A stretch of 64,000 bases of DNA from Candidatus Pelagibacter communis (GTDB lineage Bacteria > Pseudomonadota > Alphaproteobacteria > Pelagibacterales > Pelagibacteraceae), in contig NZ_CVSI01000058.1 in assembly GCF_001179985.1 (NCBI RefSeq), positions 1-64,000 of the forward strand, read 5' to 3'. Positions within the stretch are counted from its first letter, which is position 1; each line of letters begins with the position of its first letter. The notes beneath the pieces were generated by a model. The model was given only the letters and a program-made list of their open reading frames with translations. It was not told where the DNA came from and did not search any database. Position numbers and translations under genes: made by a program. Shown one piece after another: positions 1-7,241 of this stretch.

Positions 1-83
1 CAAGTTTAACTGAATGTGTTGAGCATCCAGTCAGAACTAATAGTAATATAAAGGGTATTAAAAGTTTCATGGGCAATAAATAG
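1..83 (+). CDS. C-terminal end of an unidentified protein (partial)
   Basis: An open frame enters from the left edge in the third frame (first full codon at base 3) and stops at TAG 81-83, giving about 26 residues that end in ...GIKSFMGNK. The other two forward frames stop within the first 13 bases, so this is the only frame that could carry a gene tail. The piece is too short to assign to a family, and it may be chance. A hairpin followed by a T-run lies about 50 bases downstream, which fits the end of a transcription unit. Confidence 0.4.
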   Translation, partial: SLTECVEHPVRTNSNIKGIKSFMGNK

Positions 84-131
84 CCTTAAATAATGAATTT
101 CGAATGTCTGAAAAATGTCAAAAGTAAGATT

Positions 132-159
132 TTCAAATTATTTGAATTTTTTTTTTTTT
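132..159 (+). terminator. Hairpin plus T-run, possible intrinsic terminator
   Basis: A perfect 6-bp inverted repeat, TTCAAA (132-137) and TTTGAA (141-146) around a 3-base loop, is followed directly by thirteen T residues (147-159). The stem is A/T-rich and weak, but the layout is that of a Rho-independent terminator for the gene ending at base 83. The right arm also serves as the possible -35 element of the next gene. Confidence 0.45.
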
Positions 160-169
160 AGTCTATAGC
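141..169 (+). promoter_or_regulatory. Candidate promoter of the DUF3047 gene
   Basis: TTTGAA (141-146) and TATAGC (164-169) are 17 bases apart. The -10 element ends 8 bases before the ATG at 178, so transcription would begin at or within a base or two of the start codon. No Shine-Dalgarno sequence is visible. The -35 match is weak. Confidence 0.35.
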
Positions 170-177
170 TTCCAAAA

Positions 178-825
178 ATGAAAAAAATTTTAATATTAAT
201 TATCTCAATTTTCTTTTTTAACAATGTATATGGGGATAATTTAGAAATATTTCAGTTTAATAATGAGGAGTTAGATACTTTAAAAGTAAGAAAAATTAGA
301 GGCGCTAAAAATCTCACCAATTATAGCCTCGGTAATAATGAAAAAGGTAATTATCTGAGGGCTGAAGTTGAAGATGGGGGGTCAGGTTTAGGAAAAGAAG
401 TTTTAGTGGATCTTAATAAAACCCCATTTTTAAATATTACCTGGAAAGTTGAAAAAGACTTAAGCGGCATTAATGAGAAAACAAAAAAAGGGCATGATTT
501 TGCTGCGAGATTCTTCGTAGTTAAAAAAACTGGTCTAACACCACTTTCAAACAAAGCGATAAACTACGTTTTTTCAAGTAATGAAGAAATTGGAGACCAT
601 TGGACTAGCCCTTATACTAAAAGTTCGATTGATTATGTGTTATCATCTACGAAAAATAGCTTGAATGAGTGGGTTACAGTGAAAACTAATGTTAAAGAAG
701 ATTATAAAAAATTGCATAATTTAGATGTCGATATATTAGATGGGGTTGCGATAATGGCCGATACTGATCAGTCAAATAAGCAATCAATTTCTTACTTCCA
801 AAGTATATATTTTTCAGCCGATTAA
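178..825 (+). CDS. DUF3047 family exported protein
   Basis: A 215-residue protein with a clear signal peptide: two N-terminal Lys, a hydrophobic run over residues 4-16, then a likely cleavage site near VYG/DN at 19-21. The mature part matches the DUF3047 pattern as I know it: an early I-T-W-K segment, an F-A-A-R-F-F-V stretch, a Y-V-F-S segment and a late G-V-A-I-M-A-D-T-D motif. It is probably periplasmic or outer-membrane-facing, and its function is unknown. The next gene starts 11 bases downstream, so the two are likely co-transcribed. The start is the first ATG after the candidate promoter. Confidence 0.75.
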   Translation: MKKILILIISIFFFNNVYGDNLEIFQFNNEELDTLKVRKIRGAKNLTNYSLGNNEKGNYLRAEVEDGGSGLGKEVLVDLNKTPFLNITWKVEKDLSGINEKTKKGHDFAARFFVVKKTGLTPLSNKAINYVFSSNEEIGDHWTSPYTKSSIDYVLSSTKNSLNEWVTVKTNVKEDYKKLHNLDVDILDGVAIMADTDQSNKQSISYFQSIYFSAD

Positions 826-836
826 TAACTTTATAG

Positions 837-1232
837 ATGAGTGAATTTAGTTATAAATTAAAAGTTTTTTATGAGGATACTGACTCAGGTGGTGTGGTTT
901 ATTATGCAAATTATTTAAAGTTTTTTGAGAGAGCAAGAACCGAAGCAATTGCAGAAATTGGCTTGAGCAACAAAAAATTATTAGAGGAAAACGGAATTCT
1001 CATTATAGTAAAATCTTGTAATATCGAATACAAAAGACCTGCTAAACTTGAAGACCAACTTGAAATAAAATCTAGCATAATTTCAATATCTAATACATCC
1101 TTTAAGATGAGACAAAAGGCTTTCAGAGATAATGAATTAATAACTGATTGTGAAATACACTTAGTTATAGTTGATAAAAAAGGAAAACCATCCAAAATAC
1201 CAGAAATGCTAAAACAAAAATTGGAGAATTAA
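837..1232 (+). CDS. ybgC: YbgC-type acyl-CoA thioesterase (hotdog fold)
   Basis: A 131-residue single hotdog-domain protein. The N-terminal motif Y-E-D-T-D-S-G-G-V-V-Y-Y-A-N-Y spans residues 12-26 and includes the catalytic aspartate (Asp16 here) of the YbgC/4-hydroxybenzoyl-CoA thioesterase family. Such enzymes hydrolyse short-chain or acyl-carrier thioesters in the cytoplasm and usually sit beside the Tol-Pal genes. Here no tol or pal gene is nearby, so the gene is detached from its usual partners. It follows the DUF3047 gene by 11 bases and overlaps the convergent glycosylase gene by 4 bases at its 3' end. Confidence 0.88.
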   Translation: MSEFSYKLKVFYEDTDSGGVVYYANYLKFFERARTEAIAEIGLSNKKLLEENGILIIVKSCNIEYKRPAKLEDQLEIKSSIISISNTSFKMRQKAFRDNELITDCEIHLVIVDKKGKPSKIPEMLKQKLEN

Positions 1233-1903
1233 TTCAATTCAAGCGCCTTTTTAAAAAGGTGTTTCATTTTTTTTTCATTAATTCTTCCAGTATTAACGTT
1301 TCTTGGACTTGGGTGATAACATGCAACTAAATAAATATTTTCTGGTAGAGTATAAATTTTGCCATGAGAAAAATGTACTTTGTCTTTAAAGTTATAATTT
1401 TCTTTAAAAAACAATACACAACTATCGAAAGCAATTTTTCCTAATGCAATAATTGTTTTAAGATTTTTAAGATTTTTTATTTCATTACGAAAAAAACTAA
1501 AACAATTGTTCAATTCATCTCTATAGGGCTTATCTCCAGGAGGCACGCACTTAAGAGCTGTGGTTATATAAGCATTTTTTAATTCCAATCCATCTTTAAT
1601 GTTATCTGAATATGGATGATTTGAAATTTTAACACCATACAGGCATTTATATAAAAAATCTGATGATCTATCTCCAGTAAAAACTCTGCCAGTTCTTGTT
1701 CCACCATGAGCAGCTGGTGCCAATCCCACAAAAAGTAATTTTCCATCAACATCACCAAATCCTGTTATAGGTTTGCCCCAATAGGTTTCATTTTGGTATT
1801 GTTTCCTTTTCTTATTTGATATTTTATTTCTAAATTTTACCAATCTTGGACATTTACTACATTTAATTATAGATTTATTTAGTTTAACAAAACCTAAATT
1901 CAT
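1229..1903 (-). CDS. Uracil-DNA glycosylase, family 4/5 type (probably family 5, UDGb)
   Basis: This 224-residue protein should remove uracil or other deaminated bases from DNA. Four cysteines (15, 18, 119, 134) are placed to bind the 4Fe-4S cluster of family 4/5 enzymes. Motif G-L-A-P-A-A-H-G-G (60-68) with a following T-G-R-V-F-T-G-D-R-S, and the late motif H-P-S-P-R-N (197-202), favour family 5, which lacks the usual catalytic Asp/Asn in motif 1. The start codon overlaps the start codon of the divergent phosphatase gene by two bases, so its promoter must lie inside that gene. Its 3' end overlaps ybgC by 4 bases. The family assignment is from motifs only. Confidence 0.85.
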   Translation of the reverse strand: MNLGFVKLNKSIIKCSKCPRLVKFRNKISNKKRKQYQNETYWGKPITGFGDVDGKLLFVGLAPAAHGGTRTGRVFTGDRSSDFLYKCLYGVKISNHPYSDNIKDGLELKNAYITTALKCVPPGDKPYRDELNNCFSFFRNEIKNLKNLKTIIALGKIAFDSCVLFFKENYNFKDKVHFSHGKIYTLPENIYLVACYHPSPRNVNTGRINEKKMKHLFKKALELN

Positions 1904-2456
1904 GATGAAACATTTTAAAATAATATTTCTAATTTTTCTATTTCTTTTTAATCATAAAAGTTATGCCGATGAAAATATTGTGGAAATCTTAAAAAAAAAC
2001 AATAATATAATTTTCATAAGGCATTCCATTGCACCAGGCTCAGGAGATCCAGAAAATATAAATTTAAAGGATTGCAAAACACAAAGAAATTTAAATAGCG
2101 AAGGAATTAAACAATCAAAAAAAATTGGTAATTTTTTTAAAAAAAATAATATTGAAGTTGAACATATTTTTTCAAGTGAATGGTGCAGATGTAAAGATAC
2201 TGCTTTTCATGCATTCAATAGTTATAAAACATTTGATGCACTTAACTCATTTTATAGTGAAAAATTTTATAAAAATAAAAATAAACAAATAAAGAATCTT
2301 AAAAAATTTATTATTAATTGGGATAATAATTCGAATTTAGTTTTAGTGACACATTATGTTGTAATATCAGAAATATTAGGAATTGCAGCTGGATCGGGAG
2401 AAATTATAGTTTCTAACAAAAAATATGAAATAATAGATAGAATTGAAATCAATTAA
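1902..2456 (+). CDS. Exported histidine phosphatase (phosphoglycerate mutase-like) family protein
   Basis: 184 residues with a signal peptide at 1-22, cleaved near S-Y-A/D-E. The histidine phosphatase signature is present: R-H at 40-41 (His41 would be the phosphorylated residue), S-S-E-W-C-R-C at 91-97 supplying the second arginine, and V-T-H-Y at 149-152 with the second catalytic His151. It is short, about the size of small SixA-like or periplasmic phosphatases, and probably acts in the periplasm on an unknown substrate. There are two consecutive ATG codons (1902 and 1905), and either may be used. It ends one base before the stop of the convergent glycosyltransferase gene. Confidence 0.78.
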   Translation: MMKHFKIIFLIFLFLFNHKSYADENIVEILKKNNNIIFIRHSIAPGSGDPENINLKDCKTQRNLNSEGIKQSKKIGNFFKKNNIEVEHIFSSEWCRCKDTAFHAFNSYKTFDALNSFYSEKFYKNKNKQIKNLKKFIINWDNNSNLVLVTHYVVISEILGIAAGSGEIIVSNKKYEIIDRIEIN

Positions 2457-3137
2457 CTATTTAAAATAAATATAAAAAAAGCTTTTAATAATTTCGTAAG
2501 AAATCAATAGGCCATCTTTAATTACATTTACTTTTTTCTTACCGTCAAATCTTTTTCTCTCAAACATTTCTAAATCCACATAGGTATGATTATTTTTTTT
2601 TACTTTTACAGGTAGCTCAATACAAAGTTTAAAATCATTATTTTTTAAATTTAGATTGTTAAATTTATCTACATTACAAAGTACATAAGTATATAAAATA
2701 TCTGATAAGTTTATTCTTAATATAAATCTTGTAATAAAAGTAAAAATTTTATTACCAATATAAGTAACGATATCATCATCGTCACTACCACCAGAACCCT
2801 TATATCTGCTTCCAAATATAAAATCGTAATTTTTTGATAATTTAATTAGCTCATCAAAATATTTTGGATCAAAAGAGTGATCTGCGTTATATATGCATCC
2901 AAAGTTATTTTTAGCGTTTTTAAATCCCTCTACAATAGCTGAGCCATATCCTTTACTTTTTTGGATTATCAATTTGCAGTTAAATTTTCGAGTAATAGGT
3001 ATTGAATTATCTTGCTCACCATCAACAACTACAATAATTTCGTCAACAAACTTATTATCGTTAACTTCCTCAAGAACAGCCCCTAATGACTCTACCTCGT
3101 TTTTACAAGGAATTATTAAAGAAATCTTTTCCATCAT
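2457..3137 (-). CDS. Glycosyltransferase family 2 (DPM1/DPG-synthase-like)
   Basis: 226 residues with a GT-A fold. The N-terminal nucleotide-binding strand reads S-L-I-I-P-C-K-N-E (6-14), the V-V-V-D-G segment follows near 36-40, and the metal-binding region reads Y-N-A-D-H-S-F-D-P (83-91, Asp86 in place of the usual D-A-D-G-S). G-S-R-Y-K-G-S-G-G begins at 109. This pattern resembles dolichyl- or polyprenyl-phosphate sugar transferases and similar family 2 enzymes. No C-terminal membrane domain like that of ArnC is seen, only one hydrophobic stretch near 130-145. The acceptor is unknown. It is the last gene of a three-gene minus-strand group that begins at 3586. Confidence 0.8.
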   Translation of the reverse strand: MMEKISLIIPCKNEVESLGAVLEEVNDNKFVDEIIVVVDGEQDNSIPITRKFNCKLIIQKSKGYGSAIVEGFKNAKNNFGCIYNADHSFDPKYFDELIKLSKNYDFIFGSRYKGSGGSDDDDIVTYIGNKIFTFITRFILRINLSDILYTYVLCNVDKFNNLNLKNNDFKLCIELPVKVKKNNHTYVDLEMFERKRFDGKKKVNVIKDGLLISYEIIKSFFYIYFK

Positions 3138-3159
3138 TAAATATTTTTAAAAGAGTTGA

Positions 3160-3336
3160 TTAGTTCTCTTCTTTATTTTTTTCTACAAATATTAAAGCAA
3201 CTAAAAATAATGCAGTCCAAAACATTGCGATTAAACCTTTTTTGATGTTGGTTTCAGCTCCCCATATGTCTAGAAACACGGCACCAAATAATATTCCAAG
3301 AATATATAAGATTACAACATGTTTTATCTTAATCAT
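3160..3336 (-). CDS. Small two-helix membrane protein, 58 residues
   Basis: An open frame from ATG (3336-3334) to TAA (3162-3160) encodes 58 residues, beginning M-I-K-I-K-H-V-V-I-L. Two hydrophobic segments at about 6-24 and 36-52 flank a short polar turn (W-G-A-E-T-N-I-K-K), and the tail is charged (E-K-N-K-E-E-N). The start overlaps the 3' end of the upstream DUF1289 gene by 8 bases, the same overlap used between proven genes elsewhere in this window, which supports translation. I recognise no family. It is probably an inner-membrane protein co-expressed with its neighbours. Confidence 0.65.
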   Translation of the reverse strand: MIKIKHVVILYILGILFGAVFLDIWGAETNIKKGLIAMFWTALFLVALIFVEKNKEEN

Positions 3337-3586
3337 TTAATTCCATTTTTCTTTTTTTTTCTAAAGAAATTCCATGTTTGCATTTATGGTTATATGACTT
3401 TTCAAAACTTTCTAATTGCCAACCCTTCATCCTAGATTTTATCTCTATTAAATTTTTTAATTTCCAATTATTTGAAGTATTTTTATCTTTCCACTGAAGT
3501 TTTTCCTCAGAATTTCTCGCACAACCGTAACAAAAATCTGTTACTGGGTCAGATTTACAAATACTAATACACGGTGAAACTATCAT
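3329..3586 (-). CDS. DUF1289 family small cysteine-rich protein
   Basis: 85 residues. Four cysteines at 6, 10, 19 and 22 lie in the pattern S-P-C-I-x-I-C-K-x-D-P-x-T-x-x-C-Y-G-C, typical of DUF1289 proteins, and suggest a small zinc or Fe-S binding fold. The C-terminal part is basic. Its biochemical role is not known. It is the first gene of a minus-strand group with the 58-residue membrane protein and the glycosyltransferase. An 81-base gap separates it from tRNA-Leu, which is transcribed away from it. Confidence 0.82.
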   Translation of the reverse strand: MIVSPCISICKSDPVTDFCYGCARNSEEKLQWKDKNTSNNWKLKNLIEIKSRMKGWQLESFEKSYNHKCKHGISLEKKRKMELND

Positions 3587-3622
3587 AAATTTAATGGATT
3601 ATTTATTGCACAAATATTCTAA

Positions 3623-3651
3623 TTGGACAATTTTAATCTATCATATATAAG
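3623..3651 (+). promoter_or_regulatory. Promoter of tRNA-Leu (and tig)
   Basis: TTGGAC (3623-3628) and TATAAG (3646-3651) are separated by exactly 17 bases, a good sigma-70 layout. The tRNA begins 16 bases after the -10 element, leaving a short 5' leader for RNase P. Because tig starts 6 bases after the tRNA, this promoter probably drives both. Confidence 0.6.
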
Positions 3652-3667
3652 TCTTTTTAAAATAAAT

Positions 3668-3752
3668 GGGCGAGTGGCGGAATTGGTAGACGCGTTGGTC
3701 TTAGGAACCAATATGGCAACATGTGAAGGTTCGAGTCCTTTCTCGCCTACCA
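3668..3752 (+). tRNA. tRNA-Leu (anticodon UAG)
   Basis: 85 bases including an encoded CCA. The acceptor stem GGGCGAG pairs with CTCGCCT (closing G-U pair), and the D-arm, a long variable arm typical of tRNA-Leu, and the T-arm GGTTCGAGTCC are all present. The anticodon stem TTGGT/ACCAA encloses the loop CTTAGGA, giving anticodon TAG. It lies directly upstream of tig. Confidence 0.97.
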
Positions 3753-3758
3753 TATATT

Positions 3759-5174
3759 ATGAAAGTAACAGTAGAAAATAAAAAAAATTTAGAAAAGAAT
3801 TTAAAAGTTCTAATTGATAAAACAATTATTAATAAAGAGCTTGAGCAAAGATATGAACAACTCAAAAAAGACGTCATTCTTAAAGGCTTTAGACCTGGAA
3901 AAGTGCCAACAGATATTATTAAAAAACAATTTGGAAAAGCAGTATACGGGGAGGTTATTGATAAGATATTAAAAGAGAGTTCGGCAAAAGCTCTTGACGA
4001 AAAAAAAATTAGACCAGCATTACAGCCAAAAATTGATCTTAAAAGCTTTGGAGAAGGAAAAGATTTAGAATACACAATAAGTATTACAGAATTTCCTGAG
4101 GTAAAATTAGATACTTTAGACAAAATTAAGTTTGATGAATATGAAATAAAAATTGAGGACTCAGATGCAAATAAAAGAATTAAGGAAATAGCAAAAAACC
4201 AAAAAAATTTTATTGAGGTTGATGCTGCTAAAGTGGCAAATGATGGAGATCTTATATCATTTGATTATAAGGCTACAGTTGACGGGAATGAATTTGAAGG
4301 TAACGAAGGAAAAAATACACAAATTGAAATTGGCAAAGATTTATTTATTAATGGATTTGATAAACAATTGCTGAAAGCCAAAAAAGGTGATGAGATTAAT
4401 GTTGAAGTAATATTGCCAGAAAATTTTCCTAAGAAAGAACTTGTTGGAAAAAAAAGTATTTTTAAATGTAAAATCAATTATGTGAAAAAACCTAAGGAAG
4501 TAGAAATTAATGATGAATTTGCGAAAACTTTAGGAGCTAAAGATTTAAATGATTTGAAAAAAATTATGTCAAAACAAATTAACGATGAATTCAAAAATTC
4601 TCTGAATATGATTTCAAAAAATCAAATATTAAAAGGATTAGAGCAAATTAAAGTAGAAGATGTACCACAAGCGCTCATAGACGAAGAAATAAAAGTGTTA
4701 GGTCAAGGTCAAACAGAGGAAGATTTAAAAAAAAATAAAATAAGTTTAGAAAAAAATGCTTCTAAAAGAATTAAACTTGGATTAATTTTAAATGAAATAG
4801 GTGAAAAAAATAAAATTAGGGTTGACCCTAATGAAATACAAGCTGAGATTCAAAAACAATTAAGCATGATGCCTGGTCAAGAAAAAATAATTATGGATTA
4901 TTATAAAAAAAATCCATCAGCCTCAGCTAGTTTAAGAGGAACACTTTATGAAGAAAAAATAATTGATTTCATAAAATCAAAAGCAAAATCAAAAAAAATT
5001 GTTTTAAATAAGTTTGAGGCTGAAAAAATCATAAAAGCAGAGAATGAAAAAAATTTAGAAGAACAAAACAAAACCATAAAGGCTTCAAGATTAAATAAAG
5101 ATAAAAATAAAACTAAAAAAAAAGAAAATAAAGCTCCTCTCACAAAAAAAACAAAAAAAGTTAGCAAAAAGTAA
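3759..5174 (+). CDS. tig: Trigger factor, ribosome-associated chaperone
   Basis: 471 residues from ATG 3759. The same frame is open upstream to 3723, but those 12 codons fall inside tRNA-Leu, so the later ATG is the real start. Trigger factor binds the ribosomal tunnel exit and shields new chains. The ribosome-binding signature G-F-R-P-G-K-V-P is at 43-50, the FKBP-type prolyl isomerase domain follows at about 150-235, and then the helical substrate-binding arms. The C-terminal tail is extremely Lys-rich and probably disordered. The start lies 6 bases after the tRNA with no Shine-Dalgarno sequence. clpP and clpX follow, as in many bacteria. Confidence 0.95.
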   Translation: MKVTVENKKNLEKNLKVLIDKTIINKELEQRYEQLKKDVILKGFRPGKVPTDIIKKQFGKAVYGEVIDKILKESSAKALDEKKIRPALQPKIDLKSFGEGKDLEYTISITEFPEVKLDTLDKIKFDEYEIKIEDSDANKRIKEIAKNQKNFIEVDAAKVANDGDLISFDYKATVDGNEFEGNEGKNTQIEIGKDLFINGFDKQLLKAKKGDEINVEVILPENFPKKELVGKKSIFKCKINYVKKPKEVEINDEFAKTLGAKDLNDLKKIMSKQINDEFKNSLNMISKNQILKGLEQIKVEDVPQALIDEEIKVLGQGQTEEDLKKNKISLEKNASKRIKLGLILNEIGEKNKIRVDPNEIQAEIQKQLSMMPGQEKIIMDYYKKNPSASASLRGTLYEEKIIDFIKSKAKSKKIVLNKFEAEKIIKAENEKNLEEQNKTIKASRLNKDKNKTKKKENKAPLTKKTKKVSKK

Positions 5175-5206
5175 TTACAAGTTGTATAAGTAATTGATTC
5201 GCAAAT

Positions 5207-5818
5207 ATGAGCATTAAAATATCAGAGCATATGAACACACTTATTCCAATGGTTGTCGAGCAATCATCTAGAGGAGAACGAGCATATGACATATATTCAA
5301 GACTTTTAAAAGAGAGAATTATTTTTTTAGTAGGCGCTATAAATGACAATGTAGCATCGTTGGTCACAGCCCAATTGCTATTCTTAGAATCAGAGAATCC
5401 AAAAAAAGAAATTTTTTTGTATATTAATAGTCCGGGTGGTCTAGTTACAGCTGGATTAGGTATTTACGATACAATGCAATACATAAAACCAGATGTATCA
5501 ACACTCTGTATTGGTCAAGCAGCTTCAATGGGTTCTTTTTTGTTAGCTGCTGGTAAAAAGGGAAAAAGATTTTCTTTACCCAACTCACGAATAATGGTCC
5601 ATCAACCTTCCGCAGGATTTCAAGGGCAAGTTACAGATATAGAAATTCATGCTAATGAAGTTTTGTCATTAAAGAAAAGATTAAATGAAATATACTCTAA
5701 ACACACAGGTAAAAATGTTGACCAAATAAAGGATGCTTTAGAAAGAGACAATTTCATGACACCTGATAATGCAAAAGATTTTGGTTTGATTGATCAAGTA
5801 GTAGAAAAAAGAATTTAG
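5207..5818 (+). CDS. clpP: ATP-dependent Clp protease proteolytic subunit
   Basis: 203 residues, a serine peptidase forming a tetradecameric barrel with ClpX or ClpA. The catalytic triad can be placed by motif and spacing: Ser107 in G-Q-A-A-S-M-G-S, His132 in V-H-Q-P-S-A-G, Asp181 in D-F-G-L-I-D. The spacings (25 and 49) equal those in E. coli ClpP. Only a short N-terminal extension precedes the conserved core, so little or no propeptide is expected. It lies 32 bases after tig and 92 bases before clpX. Confidence 0.97.
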   Translation: MSIKISEHMNTLIPMVVEQSSRGERAYDIYSRLLKERIIFLVGAINDNVASLVTAQLLFLESENPKKEIFLYINSPGGLVTAGLGIYDTMQYIKPDVSTLCIGQAASMGSFLLAAGKKGKRFSLPNSRIMVHQPSAGFQGQVTDIEIHANEVLSLKKRLNEIYSKHTGKNVDQIKDALERDNFMTPDNAKDFGLIDQVVEKRI

Positions 5819-5849
5819 TTTTCTACTATATCTAGTTTTAGCATTATAC

Positions 5850-5879
5850 TTAACTTGAAATGAGTACACTACTTATAAT
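5850..5879 (+). promoter_or_regulatory. Candidate promoter upstream of clpX
   Basis: A perfect TATAAT (5874-5879) lies in the 92-base clpP-clpX gap, with TTAACT (5850-5855) 18 bases upstream. The same stretch holds CTTGAAA (5854-5860), which resembles the -35 element of heat-shock sigma-32 promoters, although no matching sigma-32 -10 is evident. This suggests clpX can be transcribed separately from clpP. The sequence does not settle which sigma factor acts. Confidence 0.35.
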
Positions 5880-5910
5880 AAAGTATTAATATTGATTCGT
5901 TATAAATTCT

Positions 5911-7176
5911 ATGAGTAATAACAAAAACATTTTGTACTGTTCTTTCTGTGGCAAGAGCCAACACGAAGTAAGAAAATTAATTGCAGGACCTACAGTTTTC
6001 ATTTGTGATGAGTGTGTAGAACTCTGCATGGATATTATTAAAGAAGAAAATAAAGATACTTTCGTAAAACATCAGGATGGATTGCCTTCTCCAAAACACA
6101 TTTGTTCAGTGTTAGATGATTATGTTATAGGCCAAGATTTGGCAAAAAAAGTTTTATCTGTTGCTGTTCATAATCACTACAAAAGATTGAATTATGAAAA
6201 CAAAACATCAAAAAATGTTGAACTTGCTAAATCAAATATACTTTTAATAGGTCCAACTGGTTGTGGAAAAACTCTATTAGCGCAAACTTTAGCAAGAATT
6301 TTAGATGTTCCTTTTACAATGGCTGATGCAACCACTCTTACTGAAGCTGGATACGTAGGAGAGGATGTAGAAAACATTATACTAAAGTTATTACAGGCTG
6401 CAGATTATAATGTTGAGAAAGCTCAAAGAGGAATAGTTTATATAGATGAAGTGGACAAAATTAGTAGGAAATCTGAAAATCCCTCAATTACGCGAGATGT
6501 TTCTGGAGAAGGGGTTCAACAGGCATTACTTAAAATTATGGAAGGTACTGTTGCAAGTGTACCTCCACAAGGAGGAAGAAAACATCCTCAACAAGAATTT
6601 TTACAAGTGGATACAACAAACATTTTATTTATTTGTGGAGGAGCCTTCGCTGGATTAGATAAAATAATTTCACAAAGAGACAAAGGATCTTCTATCGGTT
6701 TTGGCGCTAAAGTAAAATCCATGGAAGATAAAAAAACTGGGGAGTGGATTAAAAGTTTAGAACCTGAGGACTTATTAAAATATGGCCTTATACCTGAATT
6801 TATTGGAAGACTTCCAATAACAGCTACATTAGATGATTTAGATGAAAAATCTTTGATTAAAATTTTACAGGAACCTAAAAATTCTTTAATAAAACAATAT
6901 CAAGAATTATTCAAACTTGAAGGTGTAAAACTTAATTTTAAAGATAATGCAATAAAAGAAATTGCTATAAAAGCCATCAAGAAGAAAACTGGGGCGAGGG
7001 GTTTGAGATCAATACTTGAGAATGTTTTATTAAAAAGCATGTTTGAAATACCAAGTTTAGAAAATGTTAGTGAAGTTATTGTAGATGTTAACTCTGTAAG
7101 AGGAGAATCCCAGCCAATTATTGTTCATTCAAAGAATAAACAAGATAAAGACAAATCAAAAACCTCAGCTGCGTAA
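5911..7176 (+). CDS. clpX: ATP-dependent Clp protease ATP-binding subunit ClpX
   Basis: 421 residues. An N-terminal C4 zinc finger (Cys10, 13, 32, 35) recruits substrates and adaptors. The AAA+ module has Walker A G-P-T-G-C-G-K-T at 114-121, pore loop G-Y-V-G at 147-150 that grips the substrate, and Walker B ending in Asp179-Glu180. The I-G-F loop that docks on ClpP is present as S-S-I-G-F-G in the second half, and the C-terminal ClpB-D2-like small domain follows. It unfolds tagged proteins and feeds them to ClpP. Length is normal for the family. Confidence 0.97.
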   Translation: MSNNKNILYCSFCGKSQHEVRKLIAGPTVFICDECVELCMDIIKEENKDTFVKHQDGLPSPKHICSVLDDYVIGQDLAKKVLSVAVHNHYKRLNYENKTSKNVELAKSNILLIGPTGCGKTLLAQTLARILDVPFTMADATTLTEAGYVGEDVENIILKLLQAADYNVEKAQRGIVYIDEVDKISRKSENPSITRDVSGEGVQQALLKIMEGTVASVPPQGGRKHPQQEFLQVDTTNILFICGGAFAGLDKIISQRDKGSSIGFGAKVKSMEDKKTGEWIKSLEPEDLLKYGLIPEFIGRLPITATLDDLDEKSLIKILQEPKNSLIKQYQELFKLEGVKLNFKDNAIKEIAIKAIKKKTGARGLRSILENVLLKSMFEIPSLENVSEVIVDVNSVRGESQPIIVHSKNKQDKDKSKTSAA

Positions 7177-7205
7177 TATTGCACTTAATAAAAGATAAAA
7201 AACTA

Positions 7206-7235
7206 TTGCATTATTTACTTTAATATCCATATAAT
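7206..7235 (+). promoter_or_regulatory. Promoter of lon, near-consensus
   Basis: TTGCAT (7206-7211) and a perfect TATAAT (7230-7235) are 18 bases apart. The -10 ends only 6 bases before the lon ATG at 7242, so the predicted transcription start falls on or next to the start codon. This implies a leaderless mRNA. Confidence 0.6.
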
Positions 7236-7241
7236 TAGAAT

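Noticed and set aside
3723-3758. 12-codon N-terminal extension of tig.
   Set aside because: It lies inside tRNA-Leu, and the family start fits ATG 3759.
3701-4123. 140-codon open frame antisense to tig and tRNA-Leu.
   Set aside because: It is Ser/Phe-rich low-complexity antisense to a strongly conserved gene and runs across the tRNA. It is a shadow frame.
6446-6658. 70-codon frame within clpX in another phase.
   Set aside because: It is completely inside the AAA+ core of clpX with no independent signal.
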